Assembly: GCA_965247255.1 (NCBI GenBank)
Contig: CBDFGS010000012.1
Span: 1-64,000 of the forward strand
Direction of reading: 5' to 3'
DNA length: 64,000 nucleotides
Source of the DNA: CBDFGS01 sp965247255
Lineage (GTDB): Bacteria > Chloroflexota > Dehalococcoidia > Lucifugimonadales > CAUZJF01
Below, piece after piece: positions 9,173 through 17,518 of the stretch (positions are counted from its first letter, which is position 1; each line of letters starts with the position of its first letter). The notes beneath the pieces were generated by a model. It did no database searches and was not told the origin of the DNA. It saw nothing but the letters and a program-made list of their open reading frames with translations. The position numbers and the translations under genes are program-made.

Positions 9173-10309
9173 CTATGCCGTTCCGGCCCTTAACGGGGCG
9201 CTCTCCTCGTGCAGAAACTGCAGGATCTCCTTCTGCGATTGGACTATTCCTGTCTCGTGATACGGTATCGAGGCTTCTTTGCAGAAAGCTTTCGTGATTT
9301 TCTGAGCTTTCTTCAGGTTGTTGCGAGGCATATCGGGGAATAGGTGATGCTCAATCTGATAGTTTAGACCCCCGTACCAGAAATCAGTAAAAGGATGGGC
9401 CTTTACGTTTCGAGCAGTAAGCACTTGGCGAGGGAAAAAGTCCAACTCTTCGTCTTCACCCACCATAAGCATGCCCTTGTGGTTGGGTGCGAAGGCCGAT
9501 CCTACGATCAGACCGAAAACAGCCTGGTGGACCACGAAGAACAACGCGGCGTGCAAGGGACTCAAAAAGAACACTAACAAGGCAAAGTAGACCACGAAGT
9601 GGCCCACCATGAGCAGTGGTTCCGCTACAGGATATTTGATCTTGTTCGCAATCGCGTACTGGACTCCCGCCAGCCTCAGCCCCAGGCCCTCGAGAAGAAG
9701 CATCGGGTAGAAGAGGAAGGCCTGGTAACTCACGATGAAGCGGAAAAAGCCCTTCTTTTTAAGAGCCTGCTCCTTCGTAAAGGCCAGTACCGGGAAGTCT
9801 GCATCTGGGTCCAGGGCCACGTTATTCGGGTTATTGTGATGCCGGTTGTGCTTGTCGAGCCACCAGCTACGCTCAAAGGCCAGCATGAAGCAGATGACGA
9901 GGCTTATTAGCTCGTTATTGCGGACCGAGCTGAAGATTTGTCTGTGTCCGGAGTCATGGCCGATGAACCCTATCTGAGCGAACACAAGCCCCAGAAAAGC
10001 CGCGTTGACCAGCTGTATCCATAGCGTATCGACGACTGCGAGCACCGTGAGGCTGAGGGCCAGCAGCGCCAGAGTCGAAAGGATCTTGAAGGCGTAGTAC
10101 CCGAGCTGCCTGTCCAGGAGTCCATGCTCTCTAACAACCTGTCTCAGCTCTGCGTAAGCGCTTGCGTGTTGGCGGTCCCCCTGTGCCGGTGGCTGGCCAA
10201 CGGCTAGTGCGCCATTGGTGAGCCCAGGCACAGACGGCTGGTCGGGGCTCCCAACCTGACCTCCTTGATTGCTCTTAACGTTGAGGGGGCCTTGATCCTG
10301 TGTTGTCAC
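9173..10309 (-). CDS. Membrane fatty-acid desaturase (acyl-lipid/acyl-CoA type)
   Basis: Introduces double bonds into membrane acyl chains. The three histidine boxes are present: HDSGH at 118-122, HNRHH at 154-158 and QIEHH near 318. The Gln in the third box is typical of front-end (delta-5/delta-6, linoleoyl-CoA) desaturases. Hydrophobic pairs around 73-112 and 210-260 give about four membrane spans. No cytochrome b5 domain is fused. The GTG start at 10309 has a poor ribosome site and the first 50 residues are low-complexity, so the true start may be further in. It is convergent with ligA. Confidence 0.92.
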   Translation of the reverse strand: MTTQDQGPLNVKSNQGGQVGSPDQPSVPGLTNGALAVGQPPAQGDRQHASAYAELRQVVREHGLLDRQLGYYAFKILSTLALLALSLTVLAVVDTLWIQLVNAAFLGLVFAQIGFIGHDSGHRQIFSSVRNNELISLVICFMLAFERSWWLDKHNRHHNNPNNVALDPDADFPVLAFTKEQALKKKGFFRFIVSYQAFLFYPMLLLEGLGLRLAGVQYAIANKIKYPVAEPLLMVGHFVVYFALLVFFLSPLHAALFFVVHQAVFGLIVGSAFAPNHKGMLMVGEDEELDFFPRQVLTARNVKAHPFTDFWYGGLNYQIEHHLFPDMPRNNLKKAQKITKAFCKEASIPYHETGIVQSQKEILQFLHEESAPLRAGTA

Positions 10310-10575
10310 AGTAGCGCATCCATGTTAGCGAACACTCCTTGGCCTTTAGAATCTAACGCGTGTAACGATCATAGCGTATTGGACGACATTAAAAGCCGAC
10401 AAGATATGCTATTGGGGGTGATCATTTTGCCTGAGCAGGACGGACTTGAGGATATCAAGATAACCTAGCCGGACCGCGAACGCGACTCGTAATACTACCA
10501 CATCGCTAGTATCCGATAGCACCAGCACAGGCGCTCAGCGCTGCGCAATTGGGGGGGATATCGGCGCCTGGCGCC
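10310..10575. other. Intergenic region, no gene seen
   Basis: About 266 bases between the desaturase start and the end of the S9 peptidase gene, both on the minus strand. It is more AT-rich than its surroundings and must contain the desaturase promoter. A TATGAT on the minus strand near 10371 is a possible -10, but no -35 at good spacing was found. The end nearest the peptidase gene contains short GC palindromes (ggcgcctggcgcc) that may terminate its transcript. Confidence 0.4.
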
Positions 10576-12597
10576 TTAGACGGCCGATTGCGAGGGACCC
10601 CCGCCGAGGTAGCGTTCGAACCACTCGAGCATACGTGTCTGGTACTCCTCGCGCATCTTGGGGTGGCCTGCGCGGAAGAACATGTGCCTCGACCCAGGGA
10701 ACCTGACGAATTCGACCTCTTTGCCCAGACGTTTCAGCGCCGCGAAGTACTGCTCGCTCTGTTCAATAGGGCAGCGATAGTCCTCCTCCCCGTGCATCAG
10801 AAGGACAGGCGTCTCCACGTTGGGGGCGTAGGTGAGCGGGGAGTGTTCCGCAAGCGCATCCTGGATGTCCGTGCGTGAGCCTCCCCACTGCGTCTCCCCA
10901 AAGCTGATCCCGATGTCTGACGTGCCGGCCATACTGGCCAGGTTGATGCACGGTGCACCGACCACAGCCGCGGCGAACCGGGTGGTGTGACCCACGATCC
11001 AGCTGCTCATGAAGCCGCCGTAGCTGTAGCCATTCACCCCCAGCCGATTCTCATCGACGTACGGCCGGGCGCACACCTCGTCCACCGCCGCCATGATGTC
11101 CAGGTAGTCCTCCCCACCCCAGTCTCCCAGCACCGCCTTCGCGAACTCCGGCCCGTAGGAGGAGGAGCCGCGCGGATTGACCGCCAGCACCAGGTACCCC
11201 GCGGTCGCGATGACCTGCTGCTCCCCCTTGCTTGAGTCCGAGAACCTGCCATGCGGTCCACCGTGGATGTCGAGGACGAGGGGGTATTTTCCACCCGACG
11301 GGTCGAAACCGTGTGGGAACAGGAGCCTCGACTCTATCTCCAGCCCGCCGCGGGTGATAGTGAACTTCTCCATCGTGGCCGGCTTGTGCTGAGCAAAATA
11401 GTCGTCGTTGTAGTGAGTCAGCGTGGACTCGGAGCCGTCCTCCGTGTCCAACAGACGCAGATGTCCCGAGGAGTCAGGCGAGATCGCTCGAACGACTGCC
11501 TGTTCGGCCCTGGCGTCCAGCGTGAGGTGTGTGTACTCGGCGCCTCCGTTCGAAATGGTCCGGAGAGGACCGCCCTCGGCGGGGACCTCGCACAGATACG
11601 ACAAGCCGCGTCGGTCGCCCAGAAACAGGATGCGGCCGTCGTCGGTCCACCGTATCTGGCTGGTTGGCAGAAGCGGGGTGAACTCGCCGTCCGTCATGCG
11701 CTTTGGCGCCTGGCCCTTCTCGACGACAAACAGCCACGCCTGCCTGGGGTCACTGATCTCGTGGTCGTCCGTTCCTATGACGGCGAGCTTGTCACCGCCG
11801 GGGGACCAGGTCACGGCGCCCACAACCGCACCCTGGCTGTAGCACGATATCCCGCCGGACCACTCCTCGGGCTCTCCGCCCTCCGCCGGGATTACGTAGA
11901 CTTCGGCGTGCCAAGTGGTGTCTCGATCGCTCCGCCTGTCGGATATGAACGCTATCCGGCCGCCGTCCGGGGACCATGCTGGAACGGCCGCGTCCCCTTC
12001 ACCTTGAGTGACCTGCCGTACCTCGTTGTTGGCATCGGCCACGAAAAGCTGCCGGAAACTGCCGCCTCGCCAACCCATGTTGTCGGTGCGGTACCGAACG
12101 CGGGTGATCACCTTCACGCTGGGGCCGTCGCGGGACGCGTCCTCCGCCGCCCCCTTTGGGTCGACGTCGGACGTGAACGCGATGCGGCTGGAGTCTGGTG
12201 ACCATACGTGGTCGTAAACACCACCGGCCACGTCTGTAATCCGGTGCGCCTCACCTCCGGAAGCTCCGATGAGCCATAGCTGCTTTCGTCCCCTGTCATC
12301 GGGGCGTGCGAAGGCGATGGTCTCGCCATCAGGTGAGAAGCGCGGAATCGTGTCCGACTCTCCCTGGGTGAATGAGTCCGCTTGACCGTCCGGCAGCGAC
12401 ATCATCATGATCCGGGAGATCGACTCCATCCGCCCCTTGTCGATCTGGGAGCGGGCGAAGACCAGGAGTTTGCCGTCGGGGGACAGAGACGGTTCCAAAG
12501 TGGCAACCAGCTGGTAGATGTGGTCCGGGGTTATTGGGTTAGGCACGGGCGTCCCTTTCTGAATTGTATCAACATCGGCTTCGGATGGAAGCCTCAT
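10576..12597 (-). CDS. S9-family prolyl oligopeptidase/acylaminoacyl peptidase
   Basis: A 673-residue two-domain serine peptidase. The N-terminal seven-bladed beta-propeller (about 20-400) has repeated 'SPDG' blade motifs typical of TolB/DPP-like propellers. The C-terminal alpha/beta hydrolase has nucleophile Ser in 'GYSYGGF' (about 525), Asp in 'HGEEDYRCP' and His in 'GSRHMF'. There is no signal peptide, so it is probably cytosolic and degrades short or N-blocked peptides. Its ATG overlaps the stop of the upstream CoA-transferase subunit by four bases (ATGA at 12594-12597), implying translational coupling and one transcript with the two CoA-transferase genes. Confidence 0.93.
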   Translation of the reverse strand: MRLPSEADVDTIQKGTPVPNPITPDHIYQLVATLEPSLSPDGKLLVFARSQIDKGRMESISRIMMMSLPDGQADSFTQGESDTIPRFSPDGETIAFARPDDRGRKQLWLIGASGGEAHRITDVAGGVYDHVWSPDSSRIAFTSDVDPKGAAEDASRDGPSVKVITRVRYRTDNMGWRGGSFRQLFVADANNEVRQVTQGEGDAAVPAWSPDGGRIAFISDRRSDRDTTWHAEVYVIPAEGGEPEEWSGGISCYSQGAVVGAVTWSPGGDKLAVIGTDDHEISDPRQAWLFVVEKGQAPKRMTDGEFTPLLPTSQIRWTDDGRILFLGDRRGLSYLCEVPAEGGPLRTISNGGAEYTHLTLDARAEQAVVRAISPDSSGHLRLLDTEDGSESTLTHYNDDYFAQHKPATMEKFTITRGGLEIESRLLFPHGFDPSGGKYPLVLDIHGGPHGRFSDSSKGEQQVIATAGYLVLAVNPRGSSSYGPEFAKAVLGDWGGEDYLDIMAAVDEVCARPYVDENRLGVNGYSYGGFMSSWIVGHTTRFAAAVVGAPCINLASMAGTSDIGISFGETQWGGSRTDIQDALAEHSPLTYAPNVETPVLLMHGEEDYRCPIEQSEQYFAALKRLGKEVEFVRFPGSRHMFFRAGHPKMREEYQTRMLEWFERYLGGGPSQSAV

Positions 12598-13376
12598 TCC
12601 CCACCCGCCAGATACATGCCCTCAGGATCGACCTGCTCGCGCAGAATGCGGAGCTCGCGCGGCGACGGCTCGGCGACGGTGGGAATCGCCTCGGCGGCAA
12701 GCGGCTCGAAATCGGTGTTGGCGCGCACCTCATCGAGGGTCACGTCAGGCATCAGCTTGTCCGCGCGAAGCCGGCCCGATATTTTGTCGATCGTGAGCAC
12801 GGCAAGGTTAGTGATTACGGTAATCTCCGGGTAAGGCACAGGGAGCCCCACGGCCTTGCGCCCATCGGGTCCGTCTATATATCCCGGGCTGGTTATGTAG
12901 TCGCAGCGGGCCGGAAAACGGCGCTTCTCGTGCCGCGAGATCACCAGGACCTTCCAGGCGTGGGACGCCATGTCGTTGGCGCCGCCGCTGCCGGGGAGGC
13001 GGACCGTTGGGCGATCGTAGGGGCCGATTACGGTTGAGTTGAGGTTGGCGAACTGGTCGATCTGGGCTGCGCCGAGAAACGCCACGTCCGCCAGGCCGCG
13101 GTGGAGCACACCGCCCAGGGAGTCCAGCATCGAGCCGTGGCTCACGGCCCGGTACATCACCCGGGGGTCGGAGACGGAGACGGGCGTTGGAATGACCTCC
13201 GGAGCTATCGGCCCAGTCTCGACGACGTAGCACATGCGGGGCGCGTGATTCTTCAGCGCCAACAGGCTGGCCACCATGGGCAGCCCAGTCCCCACCATCA
13301 CGATATCCCCGTCGCCGATGTGGCGCGAGGCTTCCACGACCATGAGCTCGTCCGGCGTGTAGGGGGCCATCTTCAA
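12594..13376 (-). CDS. CoA-transferase beta subunit (glutaconate CoA-transferase B/IpdB type)
   Basis: Family I CoA-transferase small subunit of 260 residues. Visible hallmarks are 'VETGPIAPE' near residue 50 (corresponding to the catalytic Glu region of GctB-type subunits), 'FLGAAQIDQFANLNSTVIG' and 'LPGSGGANDMA', the glycine-rich CoA-site motif of this subfamily. It forms a heteromer with the alpha subunit encoded directly upstream, whose stop it overlaps by four bases (13373-13376). The IpdAB relatives act in sterol-ring degradation and GctAB on glutaconyl-CoA; sequence alone does not settle the substrate. Confidence 0.9.
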   Translation of the reverse strand: MKMAPYTPDELMVVEASRHIGDGDIVMVGTGLPMVASLLALKNHAPRMCYVVETGPIAPEVIPTPVSVSDPRVMYRAVSHGSMLDSLGGVLHRGLADVAFLGAAQIDQFANLNSTVIGPYDRPTVRLPGSGGANDMASHAWKVLVISRHEKRRFPARCDYITSPGYIDGPDGRKAVGLPVPYPEITVITNLAVLTIDKISGRLRADKLMPDVTLDEVRANTDFEPLAAEAIPTVAEPSPRELRILREQVDPEGMYLAGGE

Positions 13377-14296
13377 ATCACGCTTCTCATCGAGTCCGCT
13401 AGCTCTTGGAGCCGGAGCTCCCCAACGCGCTTGGCGAGGTAGTCGTCGAAGGTCTCGTGGGCAAAGATCGTGTCGTGCAGGTAGCCGTCATAGCCTTTTC
13501 CCCCGGAGCGTGCGACCTCCTGGTAACGACGCATGTAGGCGTCGTCGTGCTCGTAGTGCCGGTATGTTGACGTGGGGTATGCTCCCCAGGACTGCTCGAC
13601 CACCGCGTCCACGTATATATACGGGATGGTCGTACTCCCCGGCGAGCGCCTCGTCTCATCGGAGCTGACAAGCCTCTCGCAGCTTACGATCACTGATTTC
13701 GAGGCCCTGGCCATCTCCGGCTCATGAGTGGTGAACCCTTCGATAACTACGTTGCCCATCTCGTCCGCCTGTTGAGCGTGTATCAGCGATACGTCTGGCT
13801 GTAGTGCGGGCAGCAGCACCACGGGATCGCCTGGGTCCCACGGGTTGTCGGCCATCGCATACGGCATGATTCCGTCGTGCGACCGCTTTTTAATGATGTC
13901 GGTGCCAAGCAGGCTTTTGGTAGGTATGAACGGCAGCCCCAGGGAGCCCGCCAGGAACCTCAGAGCCATGGAGAGGTGGCTGTAGTCCTGTGTGTGGAGT
14001 CTGCCTTCCTCTATAGCGCTGCGCCACCGAAATGCGGTGCCGAATCGCTCGAGGTTGCCCGTCCCGCACTCGGTCCGCTTGACCACGCCCGCTCCAACGA
14101 GGATATCCATCGACATCCCCATGCTGCATCCGACCAGCACCAGGTCACGTTTCCGCAGGCGGACTATCTCGTGGGCCAGGGCCATAGTGTTCCGGCCGAT
14201 GGTCTGGCCGCCCATACCCACGACGGCGCCGTCGAAAACGAACCTGTCGACCGCTTCGGCAGCGGTCATGACCTTATCTGTGGACTTATCGCTCAT
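13373..14296 (-). CDS. CoA-transferase alpha subunit (glutaconate CoA-transferase A/IpdA type)
   Basis: 307 residues, matching family I CoA-transferase alpha subunits. The N-terminal glycine loop 'GAVVGMGGQTIGRNTMALAHE' region near 30-50 is the oxyanion/CoA-site signature, followed by 'LVLVGCSMGMSMDILVGAG' and 'PALQPDVSLIHAQQADEMGNVVIEG', a very conserved pattern of this family. It pairs with the beta subunit through a 4-base overlap, and both are coupled to an S9 peptidase. The role is moving CoA between a dicarboxylic or ring-opened acid and acyl-CoA in the cytosol. Confidence 0.9.
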   Translation of the reverse strand: MSDKSTDKVMTAAEAVDRFVFDGAVVGMGGQTIGRNTMALAHEIVRLRKRDLVLVGCSMGMSMDILVGAGVVKRTECGTGNLERFGTAFRWRSAIEEGRLHTQDYSHLSMALRFLAGSLGLPFIPTKSLLGTDIIKKRSHDGIMPYAMADNPWDPGDPVVLLPALQPDVSLIHAQQADEMGNVVIEGFTTHEPEMARASKSVIVSCERLVSSDETRRSPGSTTIPYIYVDAVVEQSWGAYPTSTYRHYEHDDAYMRRYQEVARSGGKGYDGYLHDTIFAHETFDDYLAKRVGELRLQELADSMRSVI

Positions 14297-14752
14297 CGCT
14301 CCAAGGTCCGCTCCGCGGCTTCCGAGGAATGTTTGGCAGAGCCCGGGGCCATTCTACAAGAAGCGACTATGAAGGTTGAGGAACCTGAGCTCGGGGGTTC
14401 CGGCTGCGCATCGCGGGGGGCCAGCGACTGAGCGTCGCACAGATAAGAGGGAGGTCGTCCAAAGCACAGAGGGCGATCAACGTGTCCCGAGGGAGAGCCG
14501 TCTTTCCCTACGAACTCGTAGCCGACGCTGCGAACCCGACCAACTCGCCGGAAGAGAGCAGGACCCCGTTGATTGACCGCGCGCGAGACTCTTCAGCCAG
14601 GCTGATTGACCCCGAGCACGCAGCACTGGACTCGCTGCAACCAGAGGCCGTTAGTGGGACGTGACAGGACGTGCGTTGCGGGCGCCGGCTTGAAACGCCG
14701 GTGGAGGAAGGGGTAGAGTACGTGCCGCAACGAACCGCTAAGGATCACTGTC
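14297..14752. other. 456-base intergenic region, no supported gene
   Basis: Lies upstream of the CoA-transferase operon (minus) and the small TPR gene (plus), so it should contain divergent promoters. Short open frames in it (up to about 66 codons) have no ribosome sites and no recognisable protein features. A small hairpin with arms CCGGC/GCCGG occurs near 14690. I see no RNA gene. Confidence 0.4.
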
Positions 14753-15052
14753 ATGCGCACATTGATTGCCGGACTGATAGGGGCGACGTTGATCCTCACC
14801 GCCACGGTGGGCGGCGAGCCCAGCCCGTCGGCGCAACACTACCGGCTTGGAGTGCAGCTGCACAACAGCGGCCACCCGCGCGACGCGATCATACAGTACA
14901 CGAGGGCGATCCAACACGAGCCCACGAATACCGACGCTCATATCCGCCGCAGCTTCGCCTATCTGCACGCCGGAGACTACTGGGGGGCCTTGGAGGCCGT
15001 CGCCGAGCTCGATCAAGCCTTGTTCGAGAAACAAAGAGAGGCAGGGGGATAG
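14753..15052 (+). CDS. Small exported TPR-repeat protein
   Basis: A 99-residue protein with an N-terminal hydrophobic segment (residues 3-20, 'LIAGLIGATLILTATVGG') that looks like a signal peptide or anchor. It is followed by about two tetratricopeptide-like units ('HYRLGVQLHNSGHPRDAIIQYTRAIQHEP' and 'DAHIRRSFAYLHAGDYWGALEAV'). The first unit shows the canonical G-Y/A-A-P spacing. It is likely a periplasmic or membrane-facing protein-binding scaffold. The ribosome site (aagga) is only fair. It is a single gene, convergent with the zinc-ribbon gene. Confidence 0.65.
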   Translation: MRTLIAGLIGATLILTATVGGEPSPSAQHYRLGVQLHNSGHPRDAIIQYTRAIQHEPTNTDAHIRRSFAYLHAGDYWGALEAVAELDQALFEKQREAGG

Positions 15053-15093
15053 TGTCCCATCGCCGACGGGCTGTTTTACATATCTAAGACCTG

Positions 15094-15351
15094 CTAGCCG
15101 CGGGCTGACACCGCGGCGGTCGCCCCCGCGCGAGCCGGCTCGACAGGTACTCTGTGTCGCTCGGTTGCAGGGAGAGCCCTGATCCTCAAGTTGACCTCAT
15201 CAGCTTCCGTGAGTTGATAGCCGCATTGCATGCAGAGCGCATGCCGACACCGGAGGTCCTCAACGGACACCAGGTCACCCCGGCACCTTGGGCACGACTT
15301 GAGCCAGAACATCTCTTCGTACTCTCCCTCGTCTTTGTCAACGTAGCCCAT
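15094..15351 (-). CDS. Small zinc-ribbon protein
   Basis: An 85-residue protein with two CxxC pairs ('SCPRCRGDL' and 'LCMQCGYQL') about 20 residues apart, a rubredoxin-like zinc ribbon. The acidic N-terminus and a basic, Ala-rich tail have no other motif. Similar small ribbons occur in many bacteria as nucleic-acid- or protein-binding accessory factors; no specific role can be given. It is divergent from the ABC transporter gene, with 194 bases between them. Confidence 0.55.
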   Translation of the reverse strand: MGYVDKDEGEYEEMFWLKSCPRCRGDLVSVEDLRCRHALCMQCGYQLTEADEVNLRIRALPATERHRVPVEPARAGATAAVSARG

Positions 15352-15545
15352 ACTGGGGTGACTGTCATCACCCGGAAGAGTGATTGAAGGGGTGAGATTC
15401 GAGCTAGCCCTGGTATGGCCTCCTCGGCCTGTCCTGCTCAGGTCGGATATGCCGACGACGACGGGGTTCTGAGCGACGAAACCCGCTATTATGTTTTCTC
15501 CGAAGGCAACCGCGCTCGAGTATCCTTATCCGGGGTGCGCCCGGC

Positions 15546-17375
15546 GTGCATGAAGAACAGTCGTGGGGACATCGCAGGCGGCGGGGGGACGCGTCTCGTG
15601 TCAAGGATGCGGGCGCCACGGTCCCCAGAGCGCTGGCCTACATACGTCCTTACTGGGCGAGGGCGACTCTCATCGGCGTCTGTCTGTTGGCGAGCGCATC
15701 GCTGACCGCGATTCCCCCGCTCCTTATCCGCGAGATCATAGACGTGGCCCTACCACAGGGCAACGCCGGCCTCCTCAACCTGCTGGTGGTTGGCATGATC
15801 GCCATACCCGTCGGAACCGGCCTTATCGGCGTGCTCCAGAGCTACCTGAACTCCACTATCAGCCAGCGCATTATGTTCGACATACGCAATCAGCTCTACA
15901 TTCACCTGCAGGGGCTTACGCTCCGGTTCTTCACCTCCAAACACACCGGGGAGGTCATGTCCCGTCTGACGGCCGACGTTGCCGGCATCCAAAACGTCGT
16001 TACCGGTTCCCTTATCTCGATCGCCAGCAACCTCTTCACGGTGTCCATCACTCTGACCGTCATATTCGCTTTGAATTGGCAGCTTGCCCTTCTAAGCATC
16101 AGTCTGCTCCCTCTGTTCATTTTGCCCACGCGACTGGTGGGCCGCGTCCGTCGTAGGCTCCAGAAGCAGACCCAAGAAGCGCGCGCCGACCTATCGACAC
16201 AAATGCAAGAGACGTTGAACATCAGCGGTTTCCTCTTGATGAAGATTTTCAACAGAGAGGGTTCTGAGGCACGGCGTTTTCGAGAAAAGAGTCGGAGCGT
16301 GATGGACCTGCAGGTACGACAGAGCATGGTTGGACGCTGGTTCTTCATGTTGATGGGCCTCTTCTCTTTCGTCGGACCGGCCCTCATATACTGGTGGGGG
16401 GGCCACCAGGTGATGAGCGGCGCGCTCACTGTGGGTACCATCGTCGCCTTCGTAGCGTACCTGGCCCGGCTATCCGGCCCAGTCACATCGCTGGCCACGG
16501 TCTACGTGGATGTGCAGGCCGCGCTGGCCCTCTTCGAGCGCATCTTCGAATACCTGGACACGCGCCCGGAGATAACTAACAGCCCGTCTGCAGTCCACCT
16601 CCCCAAGCTGAGGGGCAGCATCGAGTTCGACCGAGTCTCATTCGAGTACGTGCCCGGGCGCCAGGCTCTTAAGAATGTCTCATTCGCCGTAGAGCCCGAC
16701 CAGCTTGCCGCACTGGTGGGACCCAGCGGCGCAGGTAAGACCACAACCACCTACCTGCTTCCTCGCCTCTACGATCCTACTGACGGCGTCGTAAGACTGG
16801 ATGGAACGGACATCCGGGACATCCGGCTGGACTCTCTTCGCGAACACATAGGTATGGTCACCCAGGAGACATTCCTTTTCCATACGAGCGTTCGGGAGAA
16901 CCTAAGCTATGCCCGGCCGGACGCCACGGACGATGAGTTGGTGGAAGCGTGCAAGGTAGCGCAACTACACGACTTCGTGACCGGACTGCCCGAGGGCTAC
17001 GATACGTTGGTCGGCGAGCGCGGCTACCGCCTCTCCGGCGGCGAGAAGCAGCGACTGGCCATCGCGCGGGTCATTCTCAAGGCCCCACGCGTCCTGATTC
17101 TGGATGAAGCGACGTCCCACCTGGACTCCCTGTCCGAGAGCCTCATCCGCTCCGCACTGGAGCCTCTGCTTCACGGATGCACCAGCGTGGTAGTGGCCCA
17201 CCGCCTCTCGACCATACTTCGGTCTGACGTAATTCTCGTACTCGACGAGGGCCGCCTTGTAGAGCAGGGCACACACTCAGAGCTACTCGCCCTTGGCAGT
17301 CTCTACGCGCGGATCTACGAAGAGCAGTTTCGGCCTCAGGAGCAAACCGAGCGGCTGGCCATTCAGGCGGATTGA
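15546..17375 (+). CDS. ABC exporter, fused permease-ATPase (MsbA/multidrug type)
   Basis: A half-transporter with six predicted membrane helices in the first 340 residues (starts such as 'ATLIGVCLLASASLTAIPPLL', shown in part) and a nucleotide-binding domain after it. Walker A is GPSGAGKTT (about 392-400), the signature is LSGGEKQR (about 496), Walker B is VLILDEATS (about 515) and the H-loop is 'VVVAHRLST'. It should act as a homodimer exporting lipid or drug-like substrates; the substrate is unknown. The GTG start at 15546 adds a basic tail of about 25 residues before the first helix; no better start is in frame. Confidence 0.92.
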   Translation: MHEEQSWGHRRRRGDASRVKDAGATVPRALAYIRPYWARATLIGVCLLASASLTAIPPLLIREIIDVALPQGNAGLLNLLVVGMIAIPVGTGLIGVLQSYLNSTISQRIMFDIRNQLYIHLQGLTLRFFTSKHTGEVMSRLTADVAGIQNVVTGSLISIASNLFTVSITLTVIFALNWQLALLSISLLPLFILPTRLVGRVRRRLQKQTQEARADLSTQMQETLNISGFLLMKIFNREGSEARRFREKSRSVMDLQVRQSMVGRWFFMLMGLFSFVGPALIYWWGGHQVMSGALTVGTIVAFVAYLARLSGPVTSLATVYVDVQAALALFERIFEYLDTRPEITNSPSAVHLPKLRGSIEFDRVSFEYVPGRQALKNVSFAVEPDQLAALVGPSGAGKTTTTYLLPRLYDPTDGVVRLDGTDIRDIRLDSLREHIGMVTQETFLFHTSVRENLSYARPDATDDELVEACKVAQLHDFVTGLPEGYDTLVGERGYRLSGGEKQRLAIARVILKAPRVLILDEATSHLDSLSESLIRSALEPLLHGCTSVVVAHRLSTILRSDVILVLDEGRLVEQGTHSELLALGSLYARIYEEQFRPQEQTERLAIQAD

Positions 17376-17518
17376 GCGCGGTCGAGGAAACTGTGTTAGC
17401 TTGGAAGCTGGCCGGATGAAGACTCGAAACTGGGGCCGCCGCCAGCATAGCGACCCGGCAAACGGTCAAAGGACTTTCTTGAGAGAGTTCTGTTGACTCT
17501 TGAGGTTGGAGGGGGACC

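Noticed and set aside
11251..12201. 316-codon plus-strand frame
   Set aside because: Antisense to the S9 peptidase propeller, with no domain or start signal.
14376..14664. Two short plus-strand frames between the CoA-transferase and TPR genes
   Set aside because: No ribosome sites, no recognisable protein features, overlapping in different frames.
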